From contig CAVPOU010000015.1 of the NCBI GenBank assembly GCA_963707125.1, forward strand, positions 310,001 through 374,000: a DNA stretch of 64,000 nt, in the 5' to 3' direction. The translations under genes and the position numbers were made by a program. The stretch's first letter is position 1. Every line of letters starts with the position of its first letter. The DNA comes from CAVPDE01 sp963707125 (lineage in GTDB: Bacteria > Desulfobacterota > DSM-4660 > Desulfatiglandales > HGW-15). The notes under the pieces were generated by a model. That model was not told the DNA's origin and did no database searches. It saw only the letters and a list, made by a program, of their open reading frames with translations. Of the stretch, positions 48,446-56,394 are shown one piece after another.

Positions 48446-49621
48446 CTAGTCTGAAAAAAGCTTATCTTTGATGTGAGACACGTTCTGCTTTTCGGACATC
48501 ATCTTTGTGATCTTTGTAAATCCTTTGGTGTCTCCCAGCATGATGCAGCCGGCGATTTGATCGTTTTCAAATACGACCTTCTTGTACACCATTTGGTCTG
48601 TGAGCACCTTGGACTCCAGCTTGTTCTCCGCATCAATGTTGCCGGCAGAAGCCAGATCGATTCCCACGACTTTCAGGGTATTTGCCATCACAGTCCCTTT
48701 ATAGACGGCGTTCCCTCCGGCCATGTTGGTTCCGGCGATTTGCCCCTGCTCTGTGGCGGCTGTCCAGATCCCGTAAGGAATCCCCTTGAACTCCGCCACA
48801 TCCCCTGCAGCGAAAATCCCTGGCTGGTTTGTCCTCATCTGCTCGTCCATCTTGATTCCCTTGTCGTGGTCGAGGTTGAGTGCCTTGGCAAGTTCCAGGG
48901 CAGGTCTGACTCCGGCTGAAATGATCACCATCTGGGCCGGCAGGAGTTCACCGCCCTCCAGGAGCACCCCGCTGACGCGATCTTCACCCGTGAGCTCCTG
49001 GGTCTTTGCTCCAAGCCTGAAGGAAAACCCCCTTCCTTCCATGATCGCTTGAAGCCTTCCGCCGCCGGCCACGTCCAATTGCCTTGGAAGAAGCCTCGGG
49101 AAGAATTCTACGACCATCACGTTCTTGCCGAGTTTACGAAGAGCATTTCCCGCTTCTAGGCCGAGCAACCCCCCGCCAATAAGGACGACATTTTGGATGT
49201 TCTTGGCCCAAGCAACTATATTCCGAGCATCCTGGATCGAGCGAAGGGCAAAAACTCCTTTTTTGTCGGCACCCTTCATGGGAGGGATAAAGGAACGGCT
49301 CCCTGTGGCGATGAGAAGACGATCAAAGGAGATGTCCTGATTTCCCTGAGTCGTAACCGCTTTTTTTTCTAAGCTGGCACCCTGGATGCGGGTGTTCAGC
49401 CTCAAGTCGATTCCCTGGTCTTTGTACCACTGATCTTTCTTGCCGCTGAGTTTGTCCTCATTGAGGTCCCCGGATATAAACTCGGGGAGTCTCATCCTGT
49501 AATAGAAAGGGGTCGACTCTTCGGTGACAACCGCTATCTTCCCCGCCTTGTCCAGCTTGCGGATGTTTTCCGCTGCGGTGGTGCCTGCGACTCCATTCCC
49601 GATAATCAAATAGTTGGCCAT
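48446..49621 (-). CDS. NAD(P)H/FAD oxidoreductase, rubredoxin-reductase type
   Basis: A 391-residue flavoprotein with two Rossmann folds: FAD-binding YLIIGNGVAGTTAAENIRK at the start, NAD-binding VVLIGGGLLGLEAGNALRKLG near 147, and the FAD motif QPGIFAAGDVAEFKG near 270. A C-terminal domain follows. No redox-active Cys pair is present, as in NADH:rubredoxin reductases and related peroxide/superoxide defence enzymes. It is divergent from the rubrerythrin-like gene, so together they probably form an NAD(P)H-driven system protecting anaerobic metabolism from O2 or peroxide. Confidence 0.88.
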   Translation of the reverse strand: MANYLIIGNGVAGTTAAENIRKLDKAGKIAVVTEESTPFYYRMRLPEFISGDLNEDKLSGKKDQWYKDQGIDLRLNTRIQGASLEKKAVTTQGNQDISFDRLLIATGSRSFIPPMKGADKKGVFALRSIQDARNIVAWAKNIQNVVLIGGGLLGLEAGNALRKLGKNVMVVEFFPRLLPRQLDVAGGGRLQAIMEGRGFSFRLGAKTQELTGEDRVSGVLLEGGELLPAQMVIISAGVRPALELAKALNLDHDKGIKMDEQMRTNQPGIFAAGDVAEFKGIPYGIWTAATEQGQIAGTNMAGGNAVYKGTVMANTLKVVGIDLASAGNIDAENKLESKVLTDQMVYKKVVFENDQIAGCIMLGDTKGFTKITKMMSEKQNVSHIKDKLFSD

Positions 49622-49671
49622 AGTTCTCCCTCCTGCGCGTGGGTTGATCTTTTGCTCTTATAGGGTTCCTT

Positions 49672-49700
49672 TTGACTTTCCAGCGGCTTTTTCTTAGGAT
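49672..49700 (+). promoter_or_regulatory. Sigma-70-like promoter of the rubrerythrin-like gene
   Basis: TTGACT (49672-49677), 17 nt, TAGGAT (49695-49700), 35 nt before the start codon. Confidence 0.5.
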
Positions 49701-49735
49701 GCGTTTTCAATATTATTAAATATAAGGAGGAAATT

Positions 49736-50197
49736 ATGAACTTCAAATCCTTTGAGGATCTCATTCAGTTTGCCATTGAAAAGGAAAAAGACGCGGTTGT
49801 TTTCTATGAGAATGCCGGCACCCAGGAGCCTTATGCCGGATCAAAGGAGACCTTCCTGGAATTCGCCAAGGAGGAGAAGAAACACCAGGCCCTTTTGGAA
49901 GGTTTTCTCAAGGGGGACAAAAAACTCGGGGATTACAAGTTCAAATGGGTCCCGGACATGAAACGAAGTGACTACATGGTGGACCTGAAATACAAGAAAG
50001 GCATGACCTATGCGGAGCTGCTGCGGCTCGCCATGAAGCGAGAGGAAAAAGCGCTTCAACTCTACAATGACTTGGCTTCAAAGTCGGAGAAATCCGAATG
50101 GGTGAAAGTCTTCAAAATGCTTTCGCAGGAGGAGGCAAAACACAAGCTCAAGCTTGAGACCATTTACGACGATTATATGGCCAAGATGGGGGATTAG
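49736..50197 (+). CDS. Rubrerythrin-like ferritin-family diiron protein
   Basis: A 153-residue four-helix bundle. Diiron ligands are visible as two E-x(n)-ExxH sets: EKEKDAVVFYENA with EEKKHQALLEGF, and REEKALQLYNDLA with EEAKHKLKLE. The C-terminal rubredoxin domain of classical rubrerythrin is absent, so electrons must come from a partner, plausibly the divergent reductase at 48446. Peroxide reduction is the expected function. AAGGAGGA precedes the ATG. Its stop overlaps the end of the convergent glycosyltransferase gene by 4 nt. Confidence 0.88.
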   Translation: MNFKSFEDLIQFAIEKEKDAVVFYENAGTQEPYAGSKETFLEFAKEEKKHQALLEGFLKGDKKLGDYKFKWVPDMKRSDYMVDLKYKKGMTYAELLRLAMKREEKALQLYNDLASKSEKSEWVKVFKMLSQEEAKHKLKLETIYDDYMAKMGD

Positions 50198-51504
50198 GTG
50201 CTTTTTTTCTTTGCCACTCGGCGGTAAAAGGCAGCAAGGGTCTCGGGCGAGATTCTCAGAGCAAAACCAGCCAGAATGAGCTGATTGATCAGGGTTGTCC
50301 GAAGCAATCCCACCTCTTTCCATCGCCGACCTGACGTGACCGCATGAGCCGGTGCAATGGCAATCCGCCCCTGTTTCGACACAAGGCGGACGAAAAAGAG
50401 ATCCTCGGCAATCGGCATTTCAGGAAATCCGCCGGCTGCCTGAAAGTGAGATTTGCGCACAAAGAGCGCTTGGTCTCCATAGGGAAGCCTCAAGTACCTG
50501 GAGCGGAAATGTGTGGTAAACTCGATTCCTCTCATGAGCGGTCGATCCAGGTTCGTCTTAAAGCGAAACGCTCCCAAGGCGATTCCTCGGTCCATCAGGG
50601 TTTCAAACACCTGGGTGACATAGTCTTTGGGCAGGAGCGTATCCGCATGGAGAAAAAGAAGAACGCTCCCCCTTGCCGCTGCCGCGCCTCTGTTCTGTTG
50701 TAAAGCCCGCCCTCTTGGGCCTTTGATAACCACTGCCCCAGCATGCTCTGCTCTCTCGGCTGTCCTGTCTCGGCTCCCACCGTCAACCACGATGAGTTCG
50801 GCATCCGGGCTCCACGCATTCAGGATCGTTTTCTCGATGTGAGCCGCTTCATTAAGAGCAGGAATGATGACGGAAAGGTATGGTTGCGGTCTTGCCCAGT
50901 CAGGCATCCATCGCCTCACCGCTTCACCTGTGTCCATATCCGTGAGGGGGCCGAGGACATGAAGGGAAAGCCCTTGTCTTCGCGCCGCAGCAACTGTTTT
51001 ATCAAACACGGAGGAGGTCCCCCACTCCATGCGATCAAAAAGATCCGCGGGCTTCTTGAGCCCGATCAGCCAGTAGCCACCGTCCGTGCTTGGCCCGAGC
51101 ACAAGGTCGTGGCTTTTCAAAGCGTCAAAAGCCTCGTCAACATGCTGAGACGTCAGCCCGGGGATATCGGTTCCATGGAGGATGACTTGCTGAGCGCCTT
51201 GCCGAAAGGCCCCAACAAAGGCGGTTTTCATTCGCTCGCCAAGATCTCCGGAACTCTGCTGTGAGAAGAGCAGCTCCGGCCCAAGCCATCGCCGCAACTT
51301 CGCCCGGCTGCCTCCTTCAAAGCAGGCTTCCAGGTCAGCCGCGCGCCTGCGGGCCACGGATCTGTCCGTTCTCAAGGTCCTTTCTGTGAGTTCACGCTGG
51401 AATTCCGCAGCCCGGGCTGCGCCGAGCAGGGGAATCAGGCGGGTCTTTGTTAGACCGGGTACAGGGTATCGGCCGAAGATGATCAGCCGGTCGTTTCGAG
51501 CCAT
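50194..51504 (-). CDS. Fused TIGR04282-TIGR04283 arsenosugar-type glycosyltransferase
   Basis: Two glycosyltransferase modules in one chain of about 436 residues. Residues 1-205 are the TIGR04282/DUF2064 type (LIIFGRYPVPGLTKTRLIP, GTDIPGLTSQHVDEAF, LGPSTDGGYWLIGL). Residues about 208-436 are the GT2-like TIGR04283 type (SVIIPALNEAAHIEKTI, VDGGSRDRTAE, GRALQQNRGAAAARG, LFLHADT, PIAEDLFFVRLV). In the NCBI models both are linked to arsenosugar biosynthesis and are usually two genes. The start is MARNDRLIIFG at 51504, as GGGG stands 9 nt upstream; frames to 51519 are possible. It is the last gene of the leftward arsS row, which supports the pathway assignment. Confidence 0.88.
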   Translation of the reverse strand: MARNDRLIIFGRYPVPGLTKTRLIPLLGAARAAEFQRELTERTLRTDRSVARRRAADLEACFEGGSRAKLRRWLGPELLFSQQSSGDLGERMKTAFVGAFRQGAQQVILHGTDIPGLTSQHVDEAFDALKSHDLVLGPSTDGGYWLIGLKKPADLFDRMEWGTSSVFDKTVAAARRQGLSLHVLGPLTDMDTGEAVRRWMPDWARPQPYLSVIIPALNEAAHIEKTILNAWSPDAELIVVDGGSRDRTAERAEHAGAVVIKGPRGRALQQNRGAAAARGSVLLFLHADTLLPKDYVTQVFETLMDRGIALGAFRFKTNLDRPLMRGIEFTTHFRSRYLRLPYGDQALFVRKSHFQAAGGFPEMPIAEDLFFVRLVSKQGRIAIAPAHAVTSGRRWKEVGLLRTTLINQLILAGFALRISPETLAAFYRRVAKKKST

Positions 51505-51557
51505 CAGGAGCATCCCCAATCAAGGATCTGCAATGCGGTCACTGCTTCCGATTTCGG

Positions 51558-52565
51558 TCAGTCTTTCATGGCTTTGAAAGCAGCGTGTGCGGCGCCGAGG
51601 AGCGCCGCCTTCTCGCTGAGGATGACGCGCACCGGGATCCGAGCGAGGAAATCTGCGAATCGCCCCTTGGCCATGAACGCTTTCAAAAAAGATCCCTGTT
51701 TCAGGGCAGGCAGAATCTTCGGAGGAATTCCTCCTCCAAGGTAAACGCCTCCAAGAGCCATACCGGTCAGAGCCAGGTTCCCTGCTACGCTGCCAAGCAT
51801 GGAGACGTAGAGACGAAGGGATTCGACACAGAGGGCCTCCCCCTTCCGGAGCGCATTCTCACTGATAGCCTTTGCAGGGTCTCCTTGCATCATGAGTTCC
51901 TTGAGCCTGGGCGGTTCTTCAAACCGGCCCGAATCCCTGAGCCATGAATAGATATTGACGAGCCCAGGCCCTGATAGCACTCTTTCAACGCTCACATGGT
52001 CAAATTTTTTCCTGAGGTATCGCCACAGTTCTATCTCCTCTTCCGTTGTCGGCGAAAAACTGACGTGGCCTCCTTCTGAAGAAAGAGGGACGTATTTTCC
52101 CTCCGCAAAGGCCAGCATCGCCTGCCCGAGGCCGGTCCCGGGGGATAGGAGAGCAAGGTTCCCTTGCTTTTGCCTCATCCCTTTGTTTAGCGAAACCAGT
52201 TCGCTCCGTCTCAGAAGAGGAATAGCCAGAGCGGCTGCTGCAAGATCATTGAGGAGACGGACATGGAGCCAGTGAAAACGCCTTTTCATCCCGGCTTCTG
52301 ATACGACCCATGGCAAATTGGTCGTTTTGCACCGGCCGTTGATCACGGGTCCGGCAATACCGAAACAGGCGCTGGAGATTGAAGCGGGATTCCCTTGCAG
52401 AAACCGCTCAAGGATGTTCTCCAGATGGGGTGCTTCGCGGCTCGGAAAACTCTCGACGACCAAAGGCTCAGGCCGCTTCTTCCCCATCACAAAAAGCCCG
52501 ACACTCGTCTTTGTTCCGCCGATATCTCCTGCCAGGACCACAGTGTCTCTCTTCTGAACCATCAT
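51558..52565 (-). CDS. glk: Glucokinase (Glk family)
   Basis: A 335-residue sugar kinase that makes glucose 6-phosphate with ATP. Motifs: phosphate 1 VVLAGDIGGTKTSVGLF, CFGIAGPVINGRCKTTNLPWVV (substrate loop), RLLNDLAAAALAIP with the catalytic Asp, LLSPGTGLGQAML (phosphate 2), SSEGGHVSFSP, and the adenosine-site block GGVYLGGGIPPKIL. Start: MM at 52565/52562 directly before VQKRDTVVLAGD; the frame extends to 52589 but that part overlaps another ORF. It lies between the glycosyltransferase and arsS-associated genes and shares the row with zwf, so its product likely feeds that pathway or NADPH production. Confidence 0.88.
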   Translation of the reverse strand: MMVQKRDTVVLAGDIGGTKTSVGLFVMGKKRPEPLVVESFPSREAPHLENILERFLQGNPASISSACFGIAGPVINGRCKTTNLPWVVSEAGMKRRFHWLHVRLLNDLAAAALAIPLLRRSELVSLNKGMRQKQGNLALLSPGTGLGQAMLAFAEGKYVPLSSEGGHVSFSPTTEEEIELWRYLRKKFDHVSVERVLSGPGLVNIYSWLRDSGRFEEPPRLKELMMQGDPAKAISENALRKGEALCVESLRLYVSMLGSVAGNLALTGMALGGVYLGGGIPPKILPALKQGSFLKAFMAKGRFADFLARIPVRVILSEKAALLGAAHAAFKAMKD

Positions 52566-52575
52566 CTTACCAACG

Positions 52576-52680
52576 CTATTCGCACGCATGATTCTGAATT
52601 GAAAACAAGGACCCGATCCCCGTTCCTACGAGAGCCGCGCCTCCAACCAAGAACTTCAGAAACTGTCTTCGCTTTTCCAT
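52576..52680 (-). pseudogene. Orphan twin-arginine leader peptide
   Basis: A 34-codon ORF, MEKRRQFLKFLVGGAALVGT then GIGSLFSIQNHACE, which is a complete Tat signal (RRQFLK plus hydrophobic stretch) with no mature protein behind it. It sits between the VTT-fold gene and glk in the arsS row. It is probably what remains of an exported protein once coded there, or less likely a small membrane peptide. Confidence 0.5.
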
Positions 52681-52687
52681 ACGATTC

Positions 52688-53401
52688 CTATCCAGCTTCT
52701 TTCTTGAATCTCTTTATCAGAGTGGGGAGGAAAAAGGAGCCGATGAAGAGGGCAATAGAGAAAAAGACTCTGAAGGATAAGAGCTGCCCCCATTCCCCGG
52801 ACACCCAGACCTCTTTCACGGTGCCAACAAAGAAAGTGAAGATAAAGGTGCCCACAATGATTCCTAGGCCTGTTCCGAAGAAGTAGTCCCTGAACCGCAC
52901 TTTGGTGAGCCCCATGCCGAAATTCATGGGTGTGAAAGGGAAATAGACAAGACGAAGATATAAGACAGTAGCAAAACCGTTTCTTTCAACGGCATCGTCG
53001 TATTTTCCCAGCCTGTCACCTATAAGAGAAGCTGCGAACTCTCTGCCCAGGGTTCTTCCGATAAAGAAAGCGGTGCTCGCTCCGATCATAGCACCCACCC
53101 ACACATAGAGAAATCCCCAGTAAGGCCCGAAAATCGCAGCGCCGATCGCGGTGATCAGAGTGCCGGGGACAAAAAGGCATACCCCGACGGCGTAGACCAG
53201 AATGAAAGCGACGGGAGCCCATATCCCCGCCATGTCAAGCAGAGTTCCCAGGGATTCGGCAGTGAGATACTCCTTCACAGGTGTGAACCGCACCAGGTAC
53301 ACGGCAAAAAGGAGGAACGCAAAGAGGATGGCTGCCTTGGCGATCCCGCTGTTCCTGCCCTGCGACTTCACTTTTTGATTCACTTCCTTCAACCCGATCA
53401 C
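52688..53401 (-). CDS. TVP38/TMEM64 (VTT-fold) membrane protein of the arsS row
   Basis: A 237-residue membrane protein: an N-terminal span (AAILFAFLLFAVYLV), then FVPGTLITAIGAAIFGPYWGFLYVWVGAMIGASTAFFIGRTLGREF, YLRLVYFPFTPMNFGMGLTKVRFRDY and two more spans. TVP38-type proteins often accompany arsS in arsenosugar clusters. The GTG start at 53401 lies 15 nt behind the arsS stop; the selenocysteine hairpin of arsS sits exactly in that junction, so its folding may influence initiation here. Transport of an arsenolipid or lipid precursor is possible but unproven. Confidence 0.82.
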   Translation of the reverse strand: MIGLKEVNQKVKSQGRNSGIAKAAILFAFLLFAVYLVRFTPVKEYLTAESLGTLLDMAGIWAPVAFILVYAVGVCLFVPGTLITAIGAAIFGPYWGFLYVWVGAMIGASTAFFIGRTLGREFAASLIGDRLGKYDDAVERNGFATVLYLRLVYFPFTPMNFGMGLTKVRFRDYFFGTGLGIIVGTFIFTFFVGTVKEVWVSGEWGQLLSFRVFFSIALFIGSFFLPTLIKRFKKEAG

Positions 53402-53408
53402 CCCTGCT

Positions 53409-53422
53409 GCCTGAACTCAGGC
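53409..53422 (-). promoter_or_regulatory. bSECIS-like hairpin of arsS
   Basis: GCCTG-AGTT-CAGGC: a 5-bp stem with an AGUU loop that begins 15 nt after the UGA at 53440-53438. Both the distance and the GU-containing loop fit bacterial SECIS elements. Confidence 0.65.
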
Positions 53423-54418
53423 CTTGATGGCACCTCCTCACGTAAAGCCGCCTCCCGCCGTGCAGGTGTAGCAGTGATCTGCAACAGCAATCGGGCTCCC
53501 CGGCGCAGGGGGTCCTTCCATTTCAGAGACGTGTATTCTTCTGCCTCCCATAGGGAGGTCCCGAGCAAGATTGAAATCACAATCGTAAAGGTATCCGTCC
53601 CAGGAAACAGAGACGAGCGTTCTGCACATCAACCCTTCAACGGCACAAGGATTGAAGCTGGATCCAAGACGTTGCAGGTAGCTCTCAAGATTCCCTGACT
53701 GCAAAAGCCACTGGCGGAATCTTCCCAACGGCATGTTGGCAAAAGAAAAGAGCCTGTTAAAGACGATGCCCCATCTCTTCAGGAGCACTTCACGGAATCT
53801 TTTCTCGATCAGTGCCTGGGAGGAAGGGAGGAAAGCCCCGGTCGGATTGCAGACCAGATGGAGTTCCAGTCCGGACTCTTCTACTCCATATCCCAGGCTG
53901 TTGAGCTTCTTCAGGGTAGCAAGGCTTGTGCGGAAAGTCCCCGGGCCTCGCTGGGCATCAGCCTGATGTTCGTCAAAAGAAGGGAAAGAGGCGATGACGA
54001 CCACCTGATAGGCTTGGAGGAGACGGATCAGGTTCTCTCTCTTGCTCTCGGTTAGCGCTGTAAGGTTAGACCGGACGAGGATACGCGGAGCACAAGAGGA
54101 AAGCCCTTCAATGAGCTTTTCAAGGTTCGGATTGAGCTCAGGGGCTCCACCGGTAATATCAATAGCCTGGAAACCGTTTCTAGCCGCATAGGAAATCACG
54201 CCATCCACGGTCTCAGAGTTCATGATCTCCCTTCGATCGGGGCCTGCATTCAGATGACAGTGGCGGCACGACTGGTTGCAGAGATTTCCCACATTGATCT
54301 GCAAGGTTGTCGTCTTTTCCCGTTCCAGCCTGAGTCCATGTCTGAAGAGCGTTTGGCTGAAGGTCTCCAAAGGCATTTCTGCGACACCGATTTCCTGCAA
54401 AGCTCGCTCAGGATTCAT
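53417..54418 (-). CDS. arsS: Arsenosugar biosynthesis radical SAM selenoprotein ArsS
   Basis: A radical SAM enzyme that builds a C-As bond in arsenosugar synthesis. C47, C51 and C54 (CNQSCRHCH) hold the [4Fe-4S] cluster; ITGGAPELNPN and a Cys-rich C-terminal half (CAVEGLMC, DGYLYDCDFN, HCYTCTAGGGFT) follow. An in-frame UGA at 53440-53438 is read as selenocysteine 327: the frame continues GGAIKA to a UGA at 53419-53417, giving the family ending CTAG-x-G-x-x-U-GG. Homologues with Cys at this place are known. A SECIS-like hairpin follows the UGA. Start: MNPERALQEIG at 54418, with AGGGG 8 nt upstream. It lies 14 nt behind the TIGR04169 gene. Confidence 0.9.
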
Positions 54419-54432
54419 GGTCCGTGCCCCTT

Positions 54433-54765
54433 TTACATGGAGAGTTTCTGGGCGACATTGCGCATCTGGACACCATGAACAAGGGAGGCTCCTCCACGGA
54501 TGGCGGTGACCACATGAATCGCTTCCGTCATCTCCGCCAGATTGGATCCTTTCTCCAAGCACGCTTGAGTGAAGGCATCAATGCAGTAGGGACACTGGAC
54601 CGCATGCGCGACCGCCAGGGCGATGAGCGCCTTTTCACGTTCCGTCAGCGCTCCTTCAGCAAACACGGCATTGTAATACTCAAAAAACTTCTTTGCCAGG
54701 TCCGGGGCTTCTTTCCCGATCTCTTCAAACTTCCTCAGGTCTTCAGGCTTGTAGTAGGTCTCCAC
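54433..54765 (-). CDS. Arsenosugar-associated AhpD-like protein (TIGR04169)
   Basis: A 110-residue carboxymuconolactone-decarboxylase/AhpD-fold protein: YYKPEDLRKFEEIGKEAPDL, FFEYYNAVFAEGALTEREKA, LIALAVAHAVQCPYCIDAFT and IRGGASLVHGVQMRN. The redox Cys pair is CPYC, with a His further on, as in peroxidase-like members. This matches the TIGR04169 group, found beside arsS. The GTG start at 54765 has AAGGAG 7 nt upstream, inside the end of zwf, so the two are translated in series. Confidence 0.93.
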   Translation of the reverse strand: METYYKPEDLRKFEEIGKEAPDLAKKFFEYYNAVFAEGALTEREKALIALAVAHAVQCPYCIDAFTQACLEKGSNLAEMTEAIHVVTAIRGGASLVHGVQMRNVAQKLSM

Positions 54766-54768
54766 GGG

Positions 54769-56364
54769 TCATCTCCTTTGCTGTTTGTTCTTCAGTCGCT
54801 GCGCGGCCTCAGGGCCCCAGGTTCCTGCGTCATAGGGCAACAGCATCTCCGCCCTGTTGGTGCATGTCTCGCAGCCCCATAAGACGGGCGTCAAGAAAGA
54901 CCAGCACAGCTCGACCCCGTCCTGACGCCAGAAGAGCATCTGATCACCGAGCATGCAGTCCAGCAACACCTTTTCGTAGGCGTCAAGGACCGGTCCTGTG
55001 TAGCCTTGATTGTAGGAGAAATCCATGGTCACAGAGCGCAACCACAACCGAGCGCCAGGATTCTTCGTCTGAAAGGTCAAAGAAATCTTTTCTTCAGGGT
55101 AGATCCCAAGGATGAGCCGGTTGGCCGAGATATGCTCTCCGAGGACGCTGCGGAACATGGAATGAGGGACTTCCTTGAACTGGATGACAATCTCCGTGAT
55201 CTTCTTTGCCAGTCTCTTGCCTGAGGTCAGGAAGAAAGGCACCCCTTGCCAACGCCAGTTGTCCACAAGCACTTTCATCATCGCAAAGGTGGGCGTCAGG
55301 GATTCAGGGCTCACGCCCGGCTCCTCTCGATAGGCAGGGGCATCTTTCCCATCTATCGTTCCCCTGCCGTATTGGCCCAGGGCGAGGAAATCTTCGAGCC
55401 GGTCCACCGGAAAAGGCCTCAGGGCTCTGTAGAGCTTGGCCTTTTCATCCCTCACCCGGTCAGCCTCGAAAATCGACGGGGGCTCCATGGCGGTGAGCGC
55501 AAAGAGCTGCATCATGTGGTTCTGGAACATGTCCCTCAAGACCCCGGCCTGCTCATAGTAGCCTGCCCGGTGTTCCACACCGAGGGTTTCAGCGGCGGTG
55601 ATGCTCACAGAGTCGATGTAAGTTCTGTTCCAAATGGGCTCGAAGATGGCATTTGCGAAGCGGAACATCAGGATATTCTGAACCGTCTCCTTGGCCAGGT
55701 AGTGATCAATTCGGAAAATCTGATGCTCCTGAAAATGCTCGTGAAGCTTTCGGTCCAGGGCGATGGCTGTTTGAAGATCCCGACCAAAAGGCTTTTCTAC
55801 AACGATCCTTGACCAGCCGAGCCCCTCTTTCTTTTCAGTTGACAGGCCTGCTTTGCCGAGCTTCTGAGCGGCTGTCTCATAAAGAGTCGGAGGAATGGCG
55901 AGATAGAAAACCCGGTTGCCCCCTGTCCCTCTGGCATGGTCCAAGTCCAGGACGACTCTGGCCAGACGATCAAAAGAGCTGGGCTCGTCATACTCCAGCT
56001 CACAGTAAAAGAGGTTGTCGCTGAAGGCGTCCCAGCGAGGCCGGTTGAAGCCGGCTGAATCCACGACAGCCTGTTTGGCCTTGGCCCTCCAATCCGCATC
56101 ACTCATCCTGGTGCGGCTGCAGCCGAGAATGGCGAAGGGTGCAGGGAGCCCTCCCTGGAGATAAAGGCTGAAAAGGGCGGGCAGGAGTTTACGTCCTGCC
56201 AGATCTCCCGATGCACCGATGATCACGATGATGCAGGGATCAAGGATATCATGGACCAAGCGCTTGTCTCCCGCGAGACCGAGCTCATGAGCAATGCCTT
56301 CGATCACCGCTTCAAGCTTGCTGTTCTTGCCGCCCTGTTGATCAGTTGCAATTTCTTTCATCAT
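54769..56364 (-). CDS. zwf: Glucose-6-phosphate 1-dehydrogenase
   Basis: A 531-residue enzyme that oxidises glucose 6-phosphate to 6-phosphogluconolactone with NADP+ or NAD+. Motifs: IIGASGDLAGRKLLPALF (dinucleotide site), VEKPFGRDLQTA, FRIDHYLAKETVQNI (active site with catalytic His) and RGYYEQAGVLRDMFQNHMMQ-like AGYYEQAGVLRDMFQNHMMQL. The N-terminus is about 40 residues longer than in E. coli Zwf. It stands directly before the arsS genes with a 3-nt gap to the next frame and in the same row as glk. That points to linked supply of NADPH or pentose for sugar-arsenical synthesis, an inference. Confidence 0.93.
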   Translation of the reverse strand: MMKEIATDQQGGKNSKLEAVIEGIAHELGLAGDKRLVHDILDPCIIVIIGASGDLAGRKLLPALFSLYLQGGLPAPFAILGCSRTRMSDADWRAKAKQAVVDSAGFNRPRWDAFSDNLFYCELEYDEPSSFDRLARVVLDLDHARGTGGNRVFYLAIPPTLYETAAQKLGKAGLSTEKKEGLGWSRIVVEKPFGRDLQTAIALDRKLHEHFQEHQIFRIDHYLAKETVQNILMFRFANAIFEPIWNRTYIDSVSITAAETLGVEHRAGYYEQAGVLRDMFQNHMMQLFALTAMEPPSIFEADRVRDEKAKLYRALRPFPVDRLEDFLALGQYGRGTIDGKDAPAYREEPGVSPESLTPTFAMMKVLVDNWRWQGVPFFLTSGKRLAKKITEIVIQFKEVPHSMFRSVLGEHISANRLILGIYPEEKISLTFQTKNPGARLWLRSVTMDFSYNQGYTGPVLDAYEKVLLDCMLGDQMLFWRQDGVELCWSFLTPVLWGCETCTNRAEMLLPYDAGTWGPEAAQRLKNKQQRR

Positions 56365-56394
56365 CTCAAGACCGAAGCTGCCTCCCCTTGTTTT

